NCBI GenBank assembly: GCA_039817385.1
Contig: JBCBVY010000001.1
Location: 186,001-250,000, forward strand
Length of the DNA: 64,000 nucleotides
From: JBCBCP01 sp039817385
Lineage (GTDB): Bacteria; Pseudomonadota; Alphaproteobacteria; Rhodobacterales; Rhodobacteraceae
Direction: 5' to 3'
Below the pieces are notes generated by a model. That model was given only the letters and a program-made list of their open reading frames with translations. It was not told the origin of the DNA and made no database searches. The translations under genes were made by a program, and so were the position numbers. Positions 24,747 to 32,956 of the stretch are shown one piece after another; position 1 is the stretch's first letter; every line of letters begins with the position of its first letter.

Positions 24747-27700
24747 GCGGTGACCTTCTTGCGCTTTTTCTTCTCGGCAACGACCTTCTCCGCCAGATCG
24801 CGGGCGATGGCGAAGGCGCCCTTGATCTTGTCCGCGTCACTGCGCCAGTCGCGCCGCACGACGATCTTGTTGTCCTTGACCTTTGCCTGCCCGCGCTGGT
24901 CCTGAATGAACTGCACCAGGCCCTCTGGGGACGCGAACTTGTCCCCGTGGAACTGGATCGTCGCACCTTTCGGCCCGCCATCGAGCTTCGCGATACCGGC
25001 CTTTTTGCACATCGCCTTGATCCGCACGACCAGCATCAGCGTGTTCACCTCGCGCGGCAACTTGCCAAACCGGTCGATCAGTTCGGCGGCAAAGCCTTCC
25101 AACTCCACCTTCGTCGTCAGGCTGGACAGGCGCCGGTAGAGGCCAAGGCGCACGTCGAGGTCGGGCACGTAATCTTCCGGGATCAGCACCGGCACGCCGA
25201 GGTTGATCTGCGGCGCCCACTGGTCGTCCGCCTCGGACAGCCCCTCCATCTCGCCCGCGCGGATCTTGGCAATCGCCTCCTCCAGCATCGACTGGTAAAG
25301 CTCAAAGCCCACATCGCGCATCTGGCCCGACTGCTCTTCGCCCAAGAGGTTGCCCGCCCCGCGAATGTCGAGGTCCTGGCTGGCCAGCGTGAAACCGGCG
25401 CCGAGCGTATCGAGTGAGCCGAGCACCCGCAGCCGCTTTTCCGCCGCCGGGGTCAGCTTGGCGCGCGGCTTGGTCGTCAGGTAGGCAAAGGCGCGCGTCT
25501 TTGACCGGCCCACGCGGCCCCTGATCTGGTACAGCTGCGCAAGGCCAAACATATCCGCCCGGTGCACGACCATCGTGTTGGCGGTAGGGATATCGAGGCC
25601 GGATTCGACAATCGTCGTGGCCAGAAGCACGTCATACTTGCCGTCATAGAAAGCATTCATCCGTTCATCCAGATCGCCCGCGGCCATCTGGCCATTTGCC
25701 ACGACGTAAGACACCTCCGGCACCTGCTCTTTCAGGAAGGCCTCGATCTCCGGCAGGTCCGAGATGCGCGGCACGACATAAAACGACTGCCCGCCCCGGT
25801 AGCGCTCGCGCAGCAGCGCCTCGCGGATGGTGACGGCGTCAAACTCGCTGACATAGGTACGGATCGCAAGGCGGTCGACCGGGGGCGTGCCGATGATCGA
25901 CAGGTCGCGCACGCCCGTGAGGGAAAGCTGAAGCGTCCGCGGGATCGGCGTTGCGGTCAGGGTCAGCACGTGGATGTCGCTGCGCAGCTGCTTCAGCCGC
26001 TCCTTATGGGCGACGCCAAAGTGCTGTTCCTCATCAATCACCAGCAGGCCAAGGTTCTGGAACCGCACAGATTTGGCCAGCAGCGCGTGCGTGCCGACAA
26101 CGATATCACAGGTGCCGCGGGCCACGGCATCGCGGGTCGCTGCGGCGTCCTTGGCGCTGACAAAACGGCTCAGCTGCCGCACCTCGATGGGAAAGCCGCG
26201 AAAGCGTTCGGCAAAGCTCTTGTAGTGCTGCCGGGCCAGCAGGGTCGTCGGCGCGATCACCGCCACCTGCACGCCCGACATCGCCGCAAGGAAGGCCGCG
26301 CGCATCGCCACCTCAGTCTTGCCAAAGCCCACGTCACCGCAAACCAGCCGGTCCATCGGCGTGCCGGAGGTCAGATCGTCCACCACATCGCCAATCGCGC
26401 GCAGCTGGTCGTCCGTCTCCTGATAGGGGAAGCGTGCGCTGAACGCATCCCACATCCCCGGCGGCGGGTCGAGCACGGGCGCCTTGCGCAGCGCGCGTTC
26501 GGCCGCCACCCGGATCAGCTTGTCCGCCATCTCGCGGATGCGTTCCTTGAGCTTGGCCTTCTTGGCCTGCCACGCACCGCCGCCCAGCCGATCCAGAAGC
26601 CCTTCCTCGTGGCCGTACTTACTGAGCAGCTCGATGTTCTCGACCGGCATGTAGAGCTTTGATTGCTCTGCATATTCCAGCAGCAGGCATTCATGGGCGG
26701 CGCCTGCCGCGGTCACGACCTCCATGCCCTTGAACCGCCCAATCCCGTGATCGACATGCACGATCAGATCGCCGGGCGCGAGGCTCGTCGCCTCGGTCAG
26801 GAAATTCTCGGCCTTGCGCTTGCGCTTTGGCGCGCGGATCAGCCGGTCGCCCAGCACGTCCTGTTCGGAAATGACGGTCAGGGCATCCGTCTCAAACCCA
26901 TGCTCAAGGCCCCAGACCGCCAGATGCAAGCCCCGCTTCCCGACGCGCGAGAAGTCTGTGACGGGGATCGTCTCCGCCAGCCCCTCATCCTCGATCAGGC
27001 CGGAAAGACGCTCGCGCGCGCCTTCCGAATAGGACGCAACCACCACGGGACCAACTTCAAGTTTTACTTTTATATGCGCCACCAAAGCGACGAAAAGGCT
27101 TATTTTTTCCTGCTGGCGCTCCAGCGCGAAGTTCCGCCCGATGCGCCCGCCCGCATCCAGCACCCCCGGGCCCGTGGGCTGCGACAGCGGCGCGAACTGG
27201 ATCACCCGGCGCCCCGCCACGGCCGCGCCCCAAGCGGTATCGTCAAGGTACAGCTGCCCCGGCGGCACCGGCTTGTAGACACTGTCGATCCGCCCCTTGT
27301 CCGTCATCGCGATGCGCCGCGTCTCGTAGCTGTCTTCGATCCCCTCCCAGCGGGACAGGCGCGCGGCGGTCATCTGATCGTCCAGCGTGATCACGGCATC
27401 CGGCAGGTAGTCGAACAAAGTCTCAAGGCTGTCATGGAAGAGCGGCAACCAATGCTCCGCGCCTTGGGTCTTGCGCCCCGCGCTGACCGCCTCGTACAGC
27501 GGATCGTCCGTGCCCGCCGCGCCAAATTCCAGCCGGTAGGACTGGCGAAACCGCGTGATCGCCGCCTCGTCCAGGATCACCTCGGAGACGGGCGCGAGCT
27601 CAACGACCTTCAACGCTTCGGTCGTGCGCTGGGTCGCCGCGTCAAAGCGCTTTGCGCTCTCCAGCGTGTCGCCAAAGAAATCGAGCCGCACCGGGCCCAG

Positions 27701-28204
27701 ATCCCCGGGTGGGTAGATGTCGATGATGCCGCCGCGGATCGCGTAATCCCCCGGCTCCGTCACGTTCGGGCTTTGCACAAACCCCATGCGCACGAGGAAA
27801 GCGCGCAGCGCTGCCTCGTCTACGCGCCGCCCGACCTCCGCCCGGAACGCGGCCTCGCGCAGCACCTCGCGCGCGGGCACCCTCTGCGTCGCCGCGCCCA
27901 TCGTGGTGAGCAGCACAAACCGCTCCGGCATCCCGTGCACCAGCGCCGCAAGCGTCGCCATCCGCTGCGCGGAGATATCGGCGTTGGGCGACACCCGGTC
28001 ATAGGGCAGGCAATCCCACCCCGGAAAGACCACCACCGGCACATCCGGCGCAAAAAAGCGCAGCGCATCCTGCATCGCGCGCAAGCGGGCAGCGTCCCGC
28101 GCGACATGCATGACAGGCGCACCGCGCGACAGCTCCCGCAGGAGCAGCTGGGCGTCAAACCCCTCGGGCGCGCCAGAGAGCGTGATATGGGTGGGATCAG
28201 TCAT
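24743..28204 (-). CDS. mfd: transcription-repair coupling factor
   Basis: ATP-driven translocase that removes RNA polymerase stalled at DNA damage and recruits UvrA. The 1153-residue product has the UvrB-like N-terminal domains, the RNA-polymerase interaction (CarD-like) domain around GDLIVHVDHGIGRFKGMEVV, the helicase motor with Walker A GDVGFGKTEVAMRAAF near residue 622, the DEEQHFG motif II, the TATPIPRT motif III, and QIRGRVGRS. The TRG translocation motif and the C-terminal UvrA-autoinhibition domain follow. A lysine-rich tail (AEKKKRKKVTA) ends it. It is a single gene convergent with the MFS exporter. Confidence 0.98.
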   Translation of the reverse strand: MTDPTHITLSGAPEGFDAQLLLRELSRGAPVMHVARDAARLRAMQDALRFFAPDVPVVVFPGWDCLPYDRVSPNADISAQRMATLAALVHGMPERFVLLTTMGAATQRVPAREVLREAAFRAEVGRRVDEAALRAFLVRMGFVQSPNVTEPGDYAIRGGIIDIYPPGDLGPVRLDFFGDTLESAKRFDAATQRTTEALKVVELAPVSEVILDEAAITRFRQSYRLEFGAAGTDDPLYEAVSAGRKTQGAEHWLPLFHDSLETLFDYLPDAVITLDDQMTAARLSRWEGIEDSYETRRIAMTDKGRIDSVYKPVPPGQLYLDDTAWGAAVAGRRVIQFAPLSQPTGPGVLDAGGRIGRNFALERQQEKISLFVALVAHIKVKLEVGPVVVASYSEGARERLSGLIEDEGLAETIPVTDFSRVGKRGLHLAVWGLEHGFETDALTVISEQDVLGDRLIRAPKRKRKAENFLTEATSLAPGDLIVHVDHGIGRFKGMEVVTAAGAAHECLLLEYAEQSKLYMPVENIELLSKYGHEEGLLDRLGGGAWQAKKAKLKERIREMADKLIRVAAERALRKAPVLDPPPGMWDAFSARFPYQETDDQLRAIGDVVDDLTSGTPMDRLVCGDVGFGKTEVAMRAAFLAAMSGVQVAVIAPTTLLARQHYKSFAERFRGFPIEVRQLSRFVSAKDAAATRDAVARGTCDIVVGTHALLAKSVRFQNLGLLVIDEEQHFGVAHKERLKQLRSDIHVLTLTATPIPRTLQLSLTGVRDLSIIGTPPVDRLAIRTYVSEFDAVTIREALLRERYRGGQSFYVVPRISDLPEIEAFLKEQVPEVSYVVANGQMAAGDLDERMNAFYDGKYDVLLATTIVESGLDIPTANTMVVHRADMFGLAQLYQIRGRVGRSKTRAFAYLTTKPRAKLTPAAEKRLRVLGSLDTLGAGFTLASQDLDIRGAGNLLGEEQSGQMRDVGFELYQSMLEEAIAKIRAGEMEGLSEADDQWAPQINLGVPVLIPEDYVPDLDVRLGLYRRLSSLTTKVELEGFAAELIDRFGKLPREVNTLMLVVRIKAMCKKAGIAKLDGGPKGATIQFHGDKFASPEGLVQFIQDQRGQAKVKDNKIVVRRDWRSDADKIKGAFAIARDLAEKVVAEKKKRKKVTA

Positions 28205-28249
28205 CAGAGCGCTTCAATTGGCCTGTCGCAGGGGGAAGTCAACCACCGC

Positions 28250-28777
28250 TCAGAACCCGGTGAGGCCCGCCCGCAGGTTCACATACATGCCCCACAGGGC
28301 CGTTACGAAAATCGCCACCATGCCGAGCCCCTGCACCGCGACCCGGTGCCGCGTGAGGCGGCGGTAAAGCGCGACCCCTTCGGCATCCGCGCGGTAGATG
28401 CGCCGCGCCGTCATGATGTTCATCGCCGCGACAATCGACATCGGAAAAGCGAGCAGGAACACGGCCTGCGCAAATTCGATCCAGTAAAGCCAGCCAAGGA
28501 TCGCCAGCCCGGTCAGCAGGAAAAACGCGAAGCTGACCAGCCACAGGCCCGACACTTCGGCGATGTAGAGAATGCGGTTCACGTTCACGCGCACCATGTC
28601 GTGCACGTCCACCTCGGCCTGCCCGCCGTTGCGCCGCGCGCGCACAACCATGTCAAACGGCACGCCCAGCACCCAGTGCGAGGCCGACGACCACACAACC
28701 GCCAGCGCGATCCAGAACCACAGGTTCGAAAAGGAGCGCATATCAATCGCTTCAAAGATGGTTTGCTGCCAGCCCAC
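28250..28777 (-). CDS. conserved membrane protein (often named 'component of SufBCD complex')
   Basis: A 175-residue inner-membrane protein with about four hydrophobic segments (LWFWIALAVVWSSASHWVLG; VSGLWLVSFAFFLLTGLAIL; AVFLLAFPMSIVAAMNIM; VQGLGMVAIFVTALWGMYV). It is a family I associate with Rhodobacterales, where database names tie it to the SufBCD complex; nothing in the sequence shows an iron-sulfur role and no suf gene is near, so that name should be treated with caution. It follows mfd's start on the same strand, 45 bases away. Confidence 0.8.
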   Translation of the reverse strand: MGWQQTIFEAIDMRSFSNLWFWIALAVVWSSASHWVLGVPFDMVVRARRNGGQAEVDVHDMVRVNVNRILYIAEVSGLWLVSFAFFLLTGLAILGWLYWIEFAQAVFLLAFPMSIVAAMNIMTARRIYRADAEGVALYRRLTRHRVAVQGLGMVAIFVTALWGMYVNLRAGLTGF

Positions 28778-28902
28778 GGATCCGGTTCCTCGCCGTTTGG
28801 ACCGTCTTAGACCCGGCCTGCGGGAATTGGTAGCCCCGCCGCGCCTTGATCAAGGGGGCGTTCCGTGGCACCTGTGATCTGTCAAGACAAGTGGACAGTG
28901 CG

Positions 28903-29901
28903 ATGCGCCCAACCCAAGCCCCCTACCCCGCCACCCGCCTGCGCCGCGTGCGCGCCTCTGCCTCCCGCCGGGCGCTGGTGCGGCAGAACACGCTGACGGT
29001 GGATGACTTTATCTGGCCGGTCTTTGTGCGGGCCGGGACAGGCATCGAAGAGCCGGTGCCGTCGATGCCCGGGGTCATGCGCCGCTCCGTCGACCGGATT
29101 GTGGATGCGGCAAAGGAAGCGGCCGATCTGGGCATCCCGGCGATCTGCATCTTTCCCTATACAGGGCTCGAAGACCGGACCGAGGATTGCGCGGGCGCGT
29201 GGGACCCACAAAACCCGGCCAACCGGGCGATCCGGGCGATCAAGGCCGCGGTGCCAGAGCTGACGATCATGACCGATGTCGCGCTTGATACCTACAACAT
29301 CAACGGCCATGACGGCTTTGTCGAAGACGGGGTGATCGTGAATGACCGCACCGTCGGGGCGCTGGTGAAGATGGCGCTGGCGCAGGCCGAGGCCGGCGCG
29401 GACATCATCGGACCCTCGGACATGATGGACTGGCGGATTGGCGCGATCCGGACCGCTTTGGAACGTGCGGGCCACCAGGACGTGATGATCCTTAGCTACG
29501 CGGCGAAATACGCGTCGGCGTTCTATGGCCCGTTTCGCGATGCGGTCGGCGCCTCCGGCGCACTCACAGGCGACAAAAAGACCTACCAGATGGACCCGGC
29601 CAATTCGGACGAGGCGCTGCGCTTGATCGAACGCGATCTTTCCGAAGGGGCGGACATGGTCATGGTGAAGCCCGGCTTGCCTTATCTCGACATTTGCCGC
29701 CGCGTGAAGGACAGCTTCGGCGCGCCGACCTTTGCCTACCAAGTCTCGGGCGAGTTTGCGATGATCGAGGCGGCGGGCGCCAATGGCTGGATCGACCGGG
29801 ACCGGGTGATGATGGAAAGCCTGATGGCGTTCAAACGCGCGGGCTGCGACGGCATCCTGACCTATTTTGCCCCAGACGCGGCGCGCCTGCTGCGCGGGTA
29901 G
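28903..29901 (+). CDS. hemB: delta-aminolevulinic acid dehydratase (porphobilinogen synthase)
   Basis: Condenses two 5-aminolevulinate molecules to porphobilinogen in tetrapyrrole synthesis. The 332-residue product has both active-site lysines, Lys202 (ILSYAAKYASAFYGPFR) and Lys256 (MVMVKPGLPYLD). The metal loop reads DVALDTYNINGHDGF, where the zinc-binding cysteines of other HemB proteins are replaced by Ala and Asp. This marks the zinc-independent, Mg/K-type enzyme seen in proteobacteria such as Rhodobacter. The ATG at 28903 gives an N-terminal arm of usual length. Confidence 0.97.
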   Translation: MRPTQAPYPATRLRRVRASASRRALVRQNTLTVDDFIWPVFVRAGTGIEEPVPSMPGVMRRSVDRIVDAAKEAADLGIPAICIFPYTGLEDRTEDCAGAWDPQNPANRAIRAIKAAVPELTIMTDVALDTYNINGHDGFVEDGVIVNDRTVGALVKMALAQAEAGADIIGPSDMMDWRIGAIRTALERAGHQDVMILSYAAKYASAFYGPFRDAVGASGALTGDKKTYQMDPANSDEALRLIERDLSEGADMVMVKPGLPYLDICRRVKDSFGAPTFAYQVSGEFAMIEAAGANGWIDRDRVMMESLMAFKRAGCDGILTYFAPDAARLLRG

Positions 29902-30029
29902 ACCGCGACACTCGGCGACAGCGCGCCGAAGCCCGGGCGGCATTTGCGTGACAGCGCGCGCGCATCCGCCTATACATGTCGCCAAGACCGGGAAGATCCG
30001 GCGAGCGCAGACAGTACAGGCGGTTTGAC

Positions 30030-30596
30030 ATGACAGACACGATGATCACGCGTCGCGGCTTTGGCCTTGGCGTTTTGGCAAGCACGGCAGGGGTTGCAGC
30101 CTGCGGAAACGGCATTGGCAGCCAGGGCGGCGCAACGATTGACGCCCGTGTGGATGCGACCTTGCAGCAGATGTACGCCGAATATCCCAACACGGTGACC
30201 CTGTCGCAAAAGGCCAATGGCATGTTGATTATGCCGCTGGTGACCGAGGCCGGCCTCGGCCTTGGCGGCGCCTATGGGCGCGGCGCGCTGCGGGTGAATG
30301 ACATCACGGTGGACTATTATTCCGTCGCCAAGGCGTCGGGCGGTTTGCAGATCGGCGCGCAGCAATATGCGCATGTTCTGTTCTTCATGACCGATGCCGC
30401 GCTTACGAATTTCCGGCGTTCACCGGGTTGGGCGGCAGGTGCGGATATCGAATATGTCGTGTCCGACCGGGGCGACAGCCTGTCGGCAGAGACGACAACC
30501 GTGCTGGCCCCTGTGCTGGCGGCGGTCTTTGCCCGCGCAGGCTTGCGCTTTGGCGCGACGCTCGAAGGGTCCAAGTACACGCGCATTATTCCCTGA
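30030..30596 (+). CDS. YSC84-like lipoprotein
   Basis: A 188-residue exported protein. The N terminus MTDTMITRRGFGLGVLASTA carries a twin-arginine-like motif (TRRGFGLG) and a lipobox GVAAC, so it is probably exported by Tat and lipid-anchored. The remainder (AEYPNTVTLSQKANGMLIMP, GLGGAYGRGALRV, then ASGGLQIGAQQYAHVLFFM) is the bacterial YSC84/SH3YL1-type domain, known for binding lipids or actin in eukaryotes but of unknown use in bacteria. The ATG at 30030 is the start that gives the signal sequence. Confidence 0.88.
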   Translation: MTDTMITRRGFGLGVLASTAGVAACGNGIGSQGGATIDARVDATLQQMYAEYPNTVTLSQKANGMLIMPLVTEAGLGLGGAYGRGALRVNDITVDYYSVAKASGGLQIGAQQYAHVLFFMTDAALTNFRRSPGWAAGADIEYVVSDRGDSLSAETTTVLAPVLAAVFARAGLRFGATLEGSKYTRIIP

Positions 30597-30613
30597 CCGC
30601 GGCGCCCCGCATT

Positions 30614-30630
30614 AAGCCCGCGGGCTTTTG
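30614..30630 (+). terminator. Rho-independent terminator after the YSC84-like gene
   Basis: AAGCCCGCGGGCTTTTG is a compact palindrome followed by a T4 run, eighteen bases after the stop codon. The stem is short, so it is a moderate candidate. Confidence 0.5.
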
Positions 30631-30735
30631 TGGCGGCCCAACCCAAACGCAGCGCCGCGCCCGTGCCGGTAAACCGTGCGGCCTTTTTGCGGGACTGCCG
30701 GATGTTGGGCCCAATTCAGCGCGCGCGGCACGCCT

Positions 30736-31944
30736 TTAGGCCGGGACGCGGAGGTCGGTCAGTGTTTCGGACACCTCCAGCGCATCTTGTACCGCGGTTT
30801 CGATCTGCGAGAGCGCCTTGGTCAGTCGCTCTTCGGCAGTGACGAGCCGCGCAACAATCTCGTCCAGTCCCTCGGGATCGCCCTTTGCGCGCCCCCGCTC
30901 GATTTTGCACATAATGCGCGTCATCTCGAGCCCTGCGACAACCCGGCGGATTTCGCGGCACTGCCGCCCCAGTTTCATGGCTTCGCCATTAAATCTGACC
31001 AGGCTGCTGCTTGCCCGCGAGCCGTAACTGCGGCCGAGGCGCTCCAGCAGCGTCTGCTCTTTCATCACGTCCACGCCAGCCGGCGCCTCCTCACAGGCGA
31101 ATTGCTCTGCCATTTCATCCATCAGGGCGGAGGAAACATTTAGGAACTCAGCCAAAGCAATGCTTTGCGCCCCGCTGGCCGCGTTGATCTTGAAACGCTT
31201 TAGCTCTCCTTCAACGGCAAAACACATCTGCCGGTGATTCTCCGAAATGACGCTGATCGGCCCATCGGATCCTTCCATGCGGGAGGCTTGCAGACGCATG
31301 TTGTAGGGTATCTGGTCGGTGGAGCGGAACACCGTTTCGACCTTGCGGGCCTGCTCGGCGATCATGCTGGTGAGGCTTGCCAGCCGCGCCAGATCCTCAA
31401 GGCTTTTGACCCGTGGCCGGCCCAGCACATCGGCGCGGGCCGAATACTCGGCACGGAGCGCTGCGCTCATGAACGCATCGTAATCCACGTGGCCCAGTCG
31501 CTGCAGCGCGGCCAACAGGGCTGCGGCGCTTTGCGCAGGGTGCGTCTTGTTGCCATGTTCTTCCTTGCGCAGCCCTTCGTAAAGCGTCTGCACCGCGCCC
31601 AGCAGATCGCTTGTCGGTTTCAGCCGGACCGACAAATACCCCCCATCTGTTGGACCAACCACGGCAAAGACCCAGTAATGCGTGCCGTCCTGCGCCAGGT
31701 TTTTTACATAGGCCCCGAAAGGCAGGCGCTGACGCAGCCGATCCCACATGAGGTGAAACACGCCGCGCGGCATGTCATCGTGGCGCACAAGCCGGTGCGG
31801 CGCGCCCAGCATCGTCGTCATCTCGTAATCACTGACATAGGCAAAGACCGAATTGGCGCCTCGAATAACCCCTTGCTCATCCGTTCGGGAGAAAAACAGG
31901 CGTTCCAGGGTTATTCGGGACGTCTCTTCGCTCGTTTTGGACAT
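30736..31944 (-). CDS. PAS-domain protein, aerotaxis-receptor-like
   Basis: A 402-residue cytoplasmic protein. Residues 10-120 form a PAS domain like that of aerotaxis receptors (FFSRTDEQGVIRGANSVFAY, LGAPHRLVRHDDMPRGVFHL, AYVKNLAQDGTHYWVFAVVG), with the H-x-D-M-P segment typical of the Aer PAS. The rest is helical with conserved short motifs but no HAMP and no methyl-accepting hairpin, and there is no kinase or GGDEF module. It may be a soluble sensor that works through helical output. The start at 31944 (MSKTSEETS) has AAGGA upstream; MARIGA six residues earlier is possible. Confidence 0.85.
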   Translation of the reverse strand: MSKTSEETSRITLERLFFSRTDEQGVIRGANSVFAYVSDYEMTTMLGAPHRLVRHDDMPRGVFHLMWDRLRQRLPFGAYVKNLAQDGTHYWVFAVVGPTDGGYLSVRLKPTSDLLGAVQTLYEGLRKEEHGNKTHPAQSAAALLAALQRLGHVDYDAFMSAALRAEYSARADVLGRPRVKSLEDLARLASLTSMIAEQARKVETVFRSTDQIPYNMRLQASRMEGSDGPISVISENHRQMCFAVEGELKRFKINAASGAQSIALAEFLNVSSALMDEMAEQFACEEAPAGVDVMKEQTLLERLGRSYGSRASSSLVRFNGEAMKLGRQCREIRRVVAGLEMTRIMCKIERGRAKGDPEGLDEIVARLVTAEERLTKALSQIETAVQDALEVSETLTDLRVPA

Positions 31945-32009
31945 CGCACCGATCCTTGCCATTGGCCACGGCGGCAGATTAGGACCAGTGTTCTTTCGAT
32001 GAGGTTAAC

Positions 32010-32882
32010 TCAGCCCAGCTCTTGCAGCCGCCTCAAGAGCGCGGACGTGTCCCAGCGCCCGCCGCCCATCTTCTGCACGTCCTTGTAGAACTGATCGACC
32101 AGCGCTGTGACCGGCACGGAGGCGCCGACCCGGTCCGCCGCACCAAGGCAGATGCCCAGATCCTTGCGCATCCAGTCTACCGCAAAGCCGTGGTCATAGG
32201 CGCCGTCCAGCATCGTTTCGTGCCGGTTCACCATCTGCCAGCTGCCCGCGGCGCCCTGGCTGATCACCTCCACCACCGCGCGGCCATCAAGGCCGGACTT
32301 TTCGGCAAAGTGCAGCGCTTCGGCGAGGCCCTGGAGCACCCCTGCAATTGCGATCTGGTTGGCCATCTTCGTGCGCTGCCCCGCGCCGCTTTCCCCGATG
32401 CGGCGGCAGAGCTTCGCATAGGCTTGCAAGATCGGCTCCGCCCGGGCGTAGGCGCCTTCATCGCCGCCGCACATGATCGACAGCTGGCCGTTCTCCGCGC
32501 CTGCCTGCCCGCCCGAGACCGGCGCATCGACAAAGCTGATCTGCGCCGCGTCCGCGGCCGCGTAAAGCTCTGCCGTCACCGCGTCCGACACGGTGGTATG
32601 ATCGACAAAGACGCTGCCGCCCGCCATGCCTGCAAAAGCGCCATCGTTCCCAAGGCAGACCTGCCGCAGGTCGTCGTCATTGCCAACGCAGGCCATCACG
32701 AATTCGGCGCCCTGCGCCGCCGCGCGCGGGGTTGCCGCGGCGGTTCCGGCGTGCGCCAGGGCCCAGTCCTGCGCTTTGGACGCGGTGCGGTTGTAAACAG
32801 TCACCTCGTGCCCCGCTGCCGCCAGATGCCCCGCCATCGGGGCGCCCATCACGCCCAGTCCCAGAAATGCCAGCTTGGCCAT
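32010..32882 (-). CDS. NAD(P)-dependent beta-hydroxyacid dehydrogenase (HIBADH family)
   Basis: A 290-residue enzyme of the 3-hydroxyisobutyrate/tartronate semialdehyde/glyoxylate reductase family. It has the nucleotide-binding start MAKLAFLGLGVMGAPMAGHL, the substrate motif FVDAPVSGGQAGAENGQLSI, and the catalytic lysine in GAGQRTKMANQIAIAG. The sequence VNRHETMLDGAYDHGFAVDW is common to members reducing short hydroxy- or oxo-acids, so the exact substrate cannot be settled. A GAGGACGGGG stretch precedes the ATG. It is divergent from the penicillin acylase homologue 74 bases away. Confidence 0.93.
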   Translation of the reverse strand: MAKLAFLGLGVMGAPMAGHLAAAGHEVTVYNRTASKAQDWALAHAGTAAATPRAAAQGAEFVMACVGNDDDLRQVCLGNDGAFAGMAGGSVFVDHTTVSDAVTAELYAAADAAQISFVDAPVSGGQAGAENGQLSIMCGGDEGAYARAEPILQAYAKLCRRIGESGAGQRTKMANQIAIAGVLQGLAEALHFAEKSGLDGRAVVEVISQGAAGSWQMVNRHETMLDGAYDHGFAVDWMRKDLGICLGAADRVGASVPVTALVDQFYKDVQKMGGGRWDTSALLRRLQELG

Positions 32883-32956
32883 CGCCCCGTCCTCTCGGTT
32901 GTCTTGATCTGCGACATGACCTAACAGTCCGGGAACGAGCGTCAACGAGCGAGCAT

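Noticed and set aside
28250..28777. Direct role in Fe-S assembly
   Set aside because: The database-style name for this family points to SufBCD, but the protein is a plain four-helix membrane protein with no cysteines arranged for clusters and no suf genes nearby.
26663..28810. 715-codon open frame opposite mfd
   Set aside because: It lies wholly antisense to mfd, is rich in Arg/His/Gln/Pro and has no recognisable domain. Such frames are common opposite high-GC genes.
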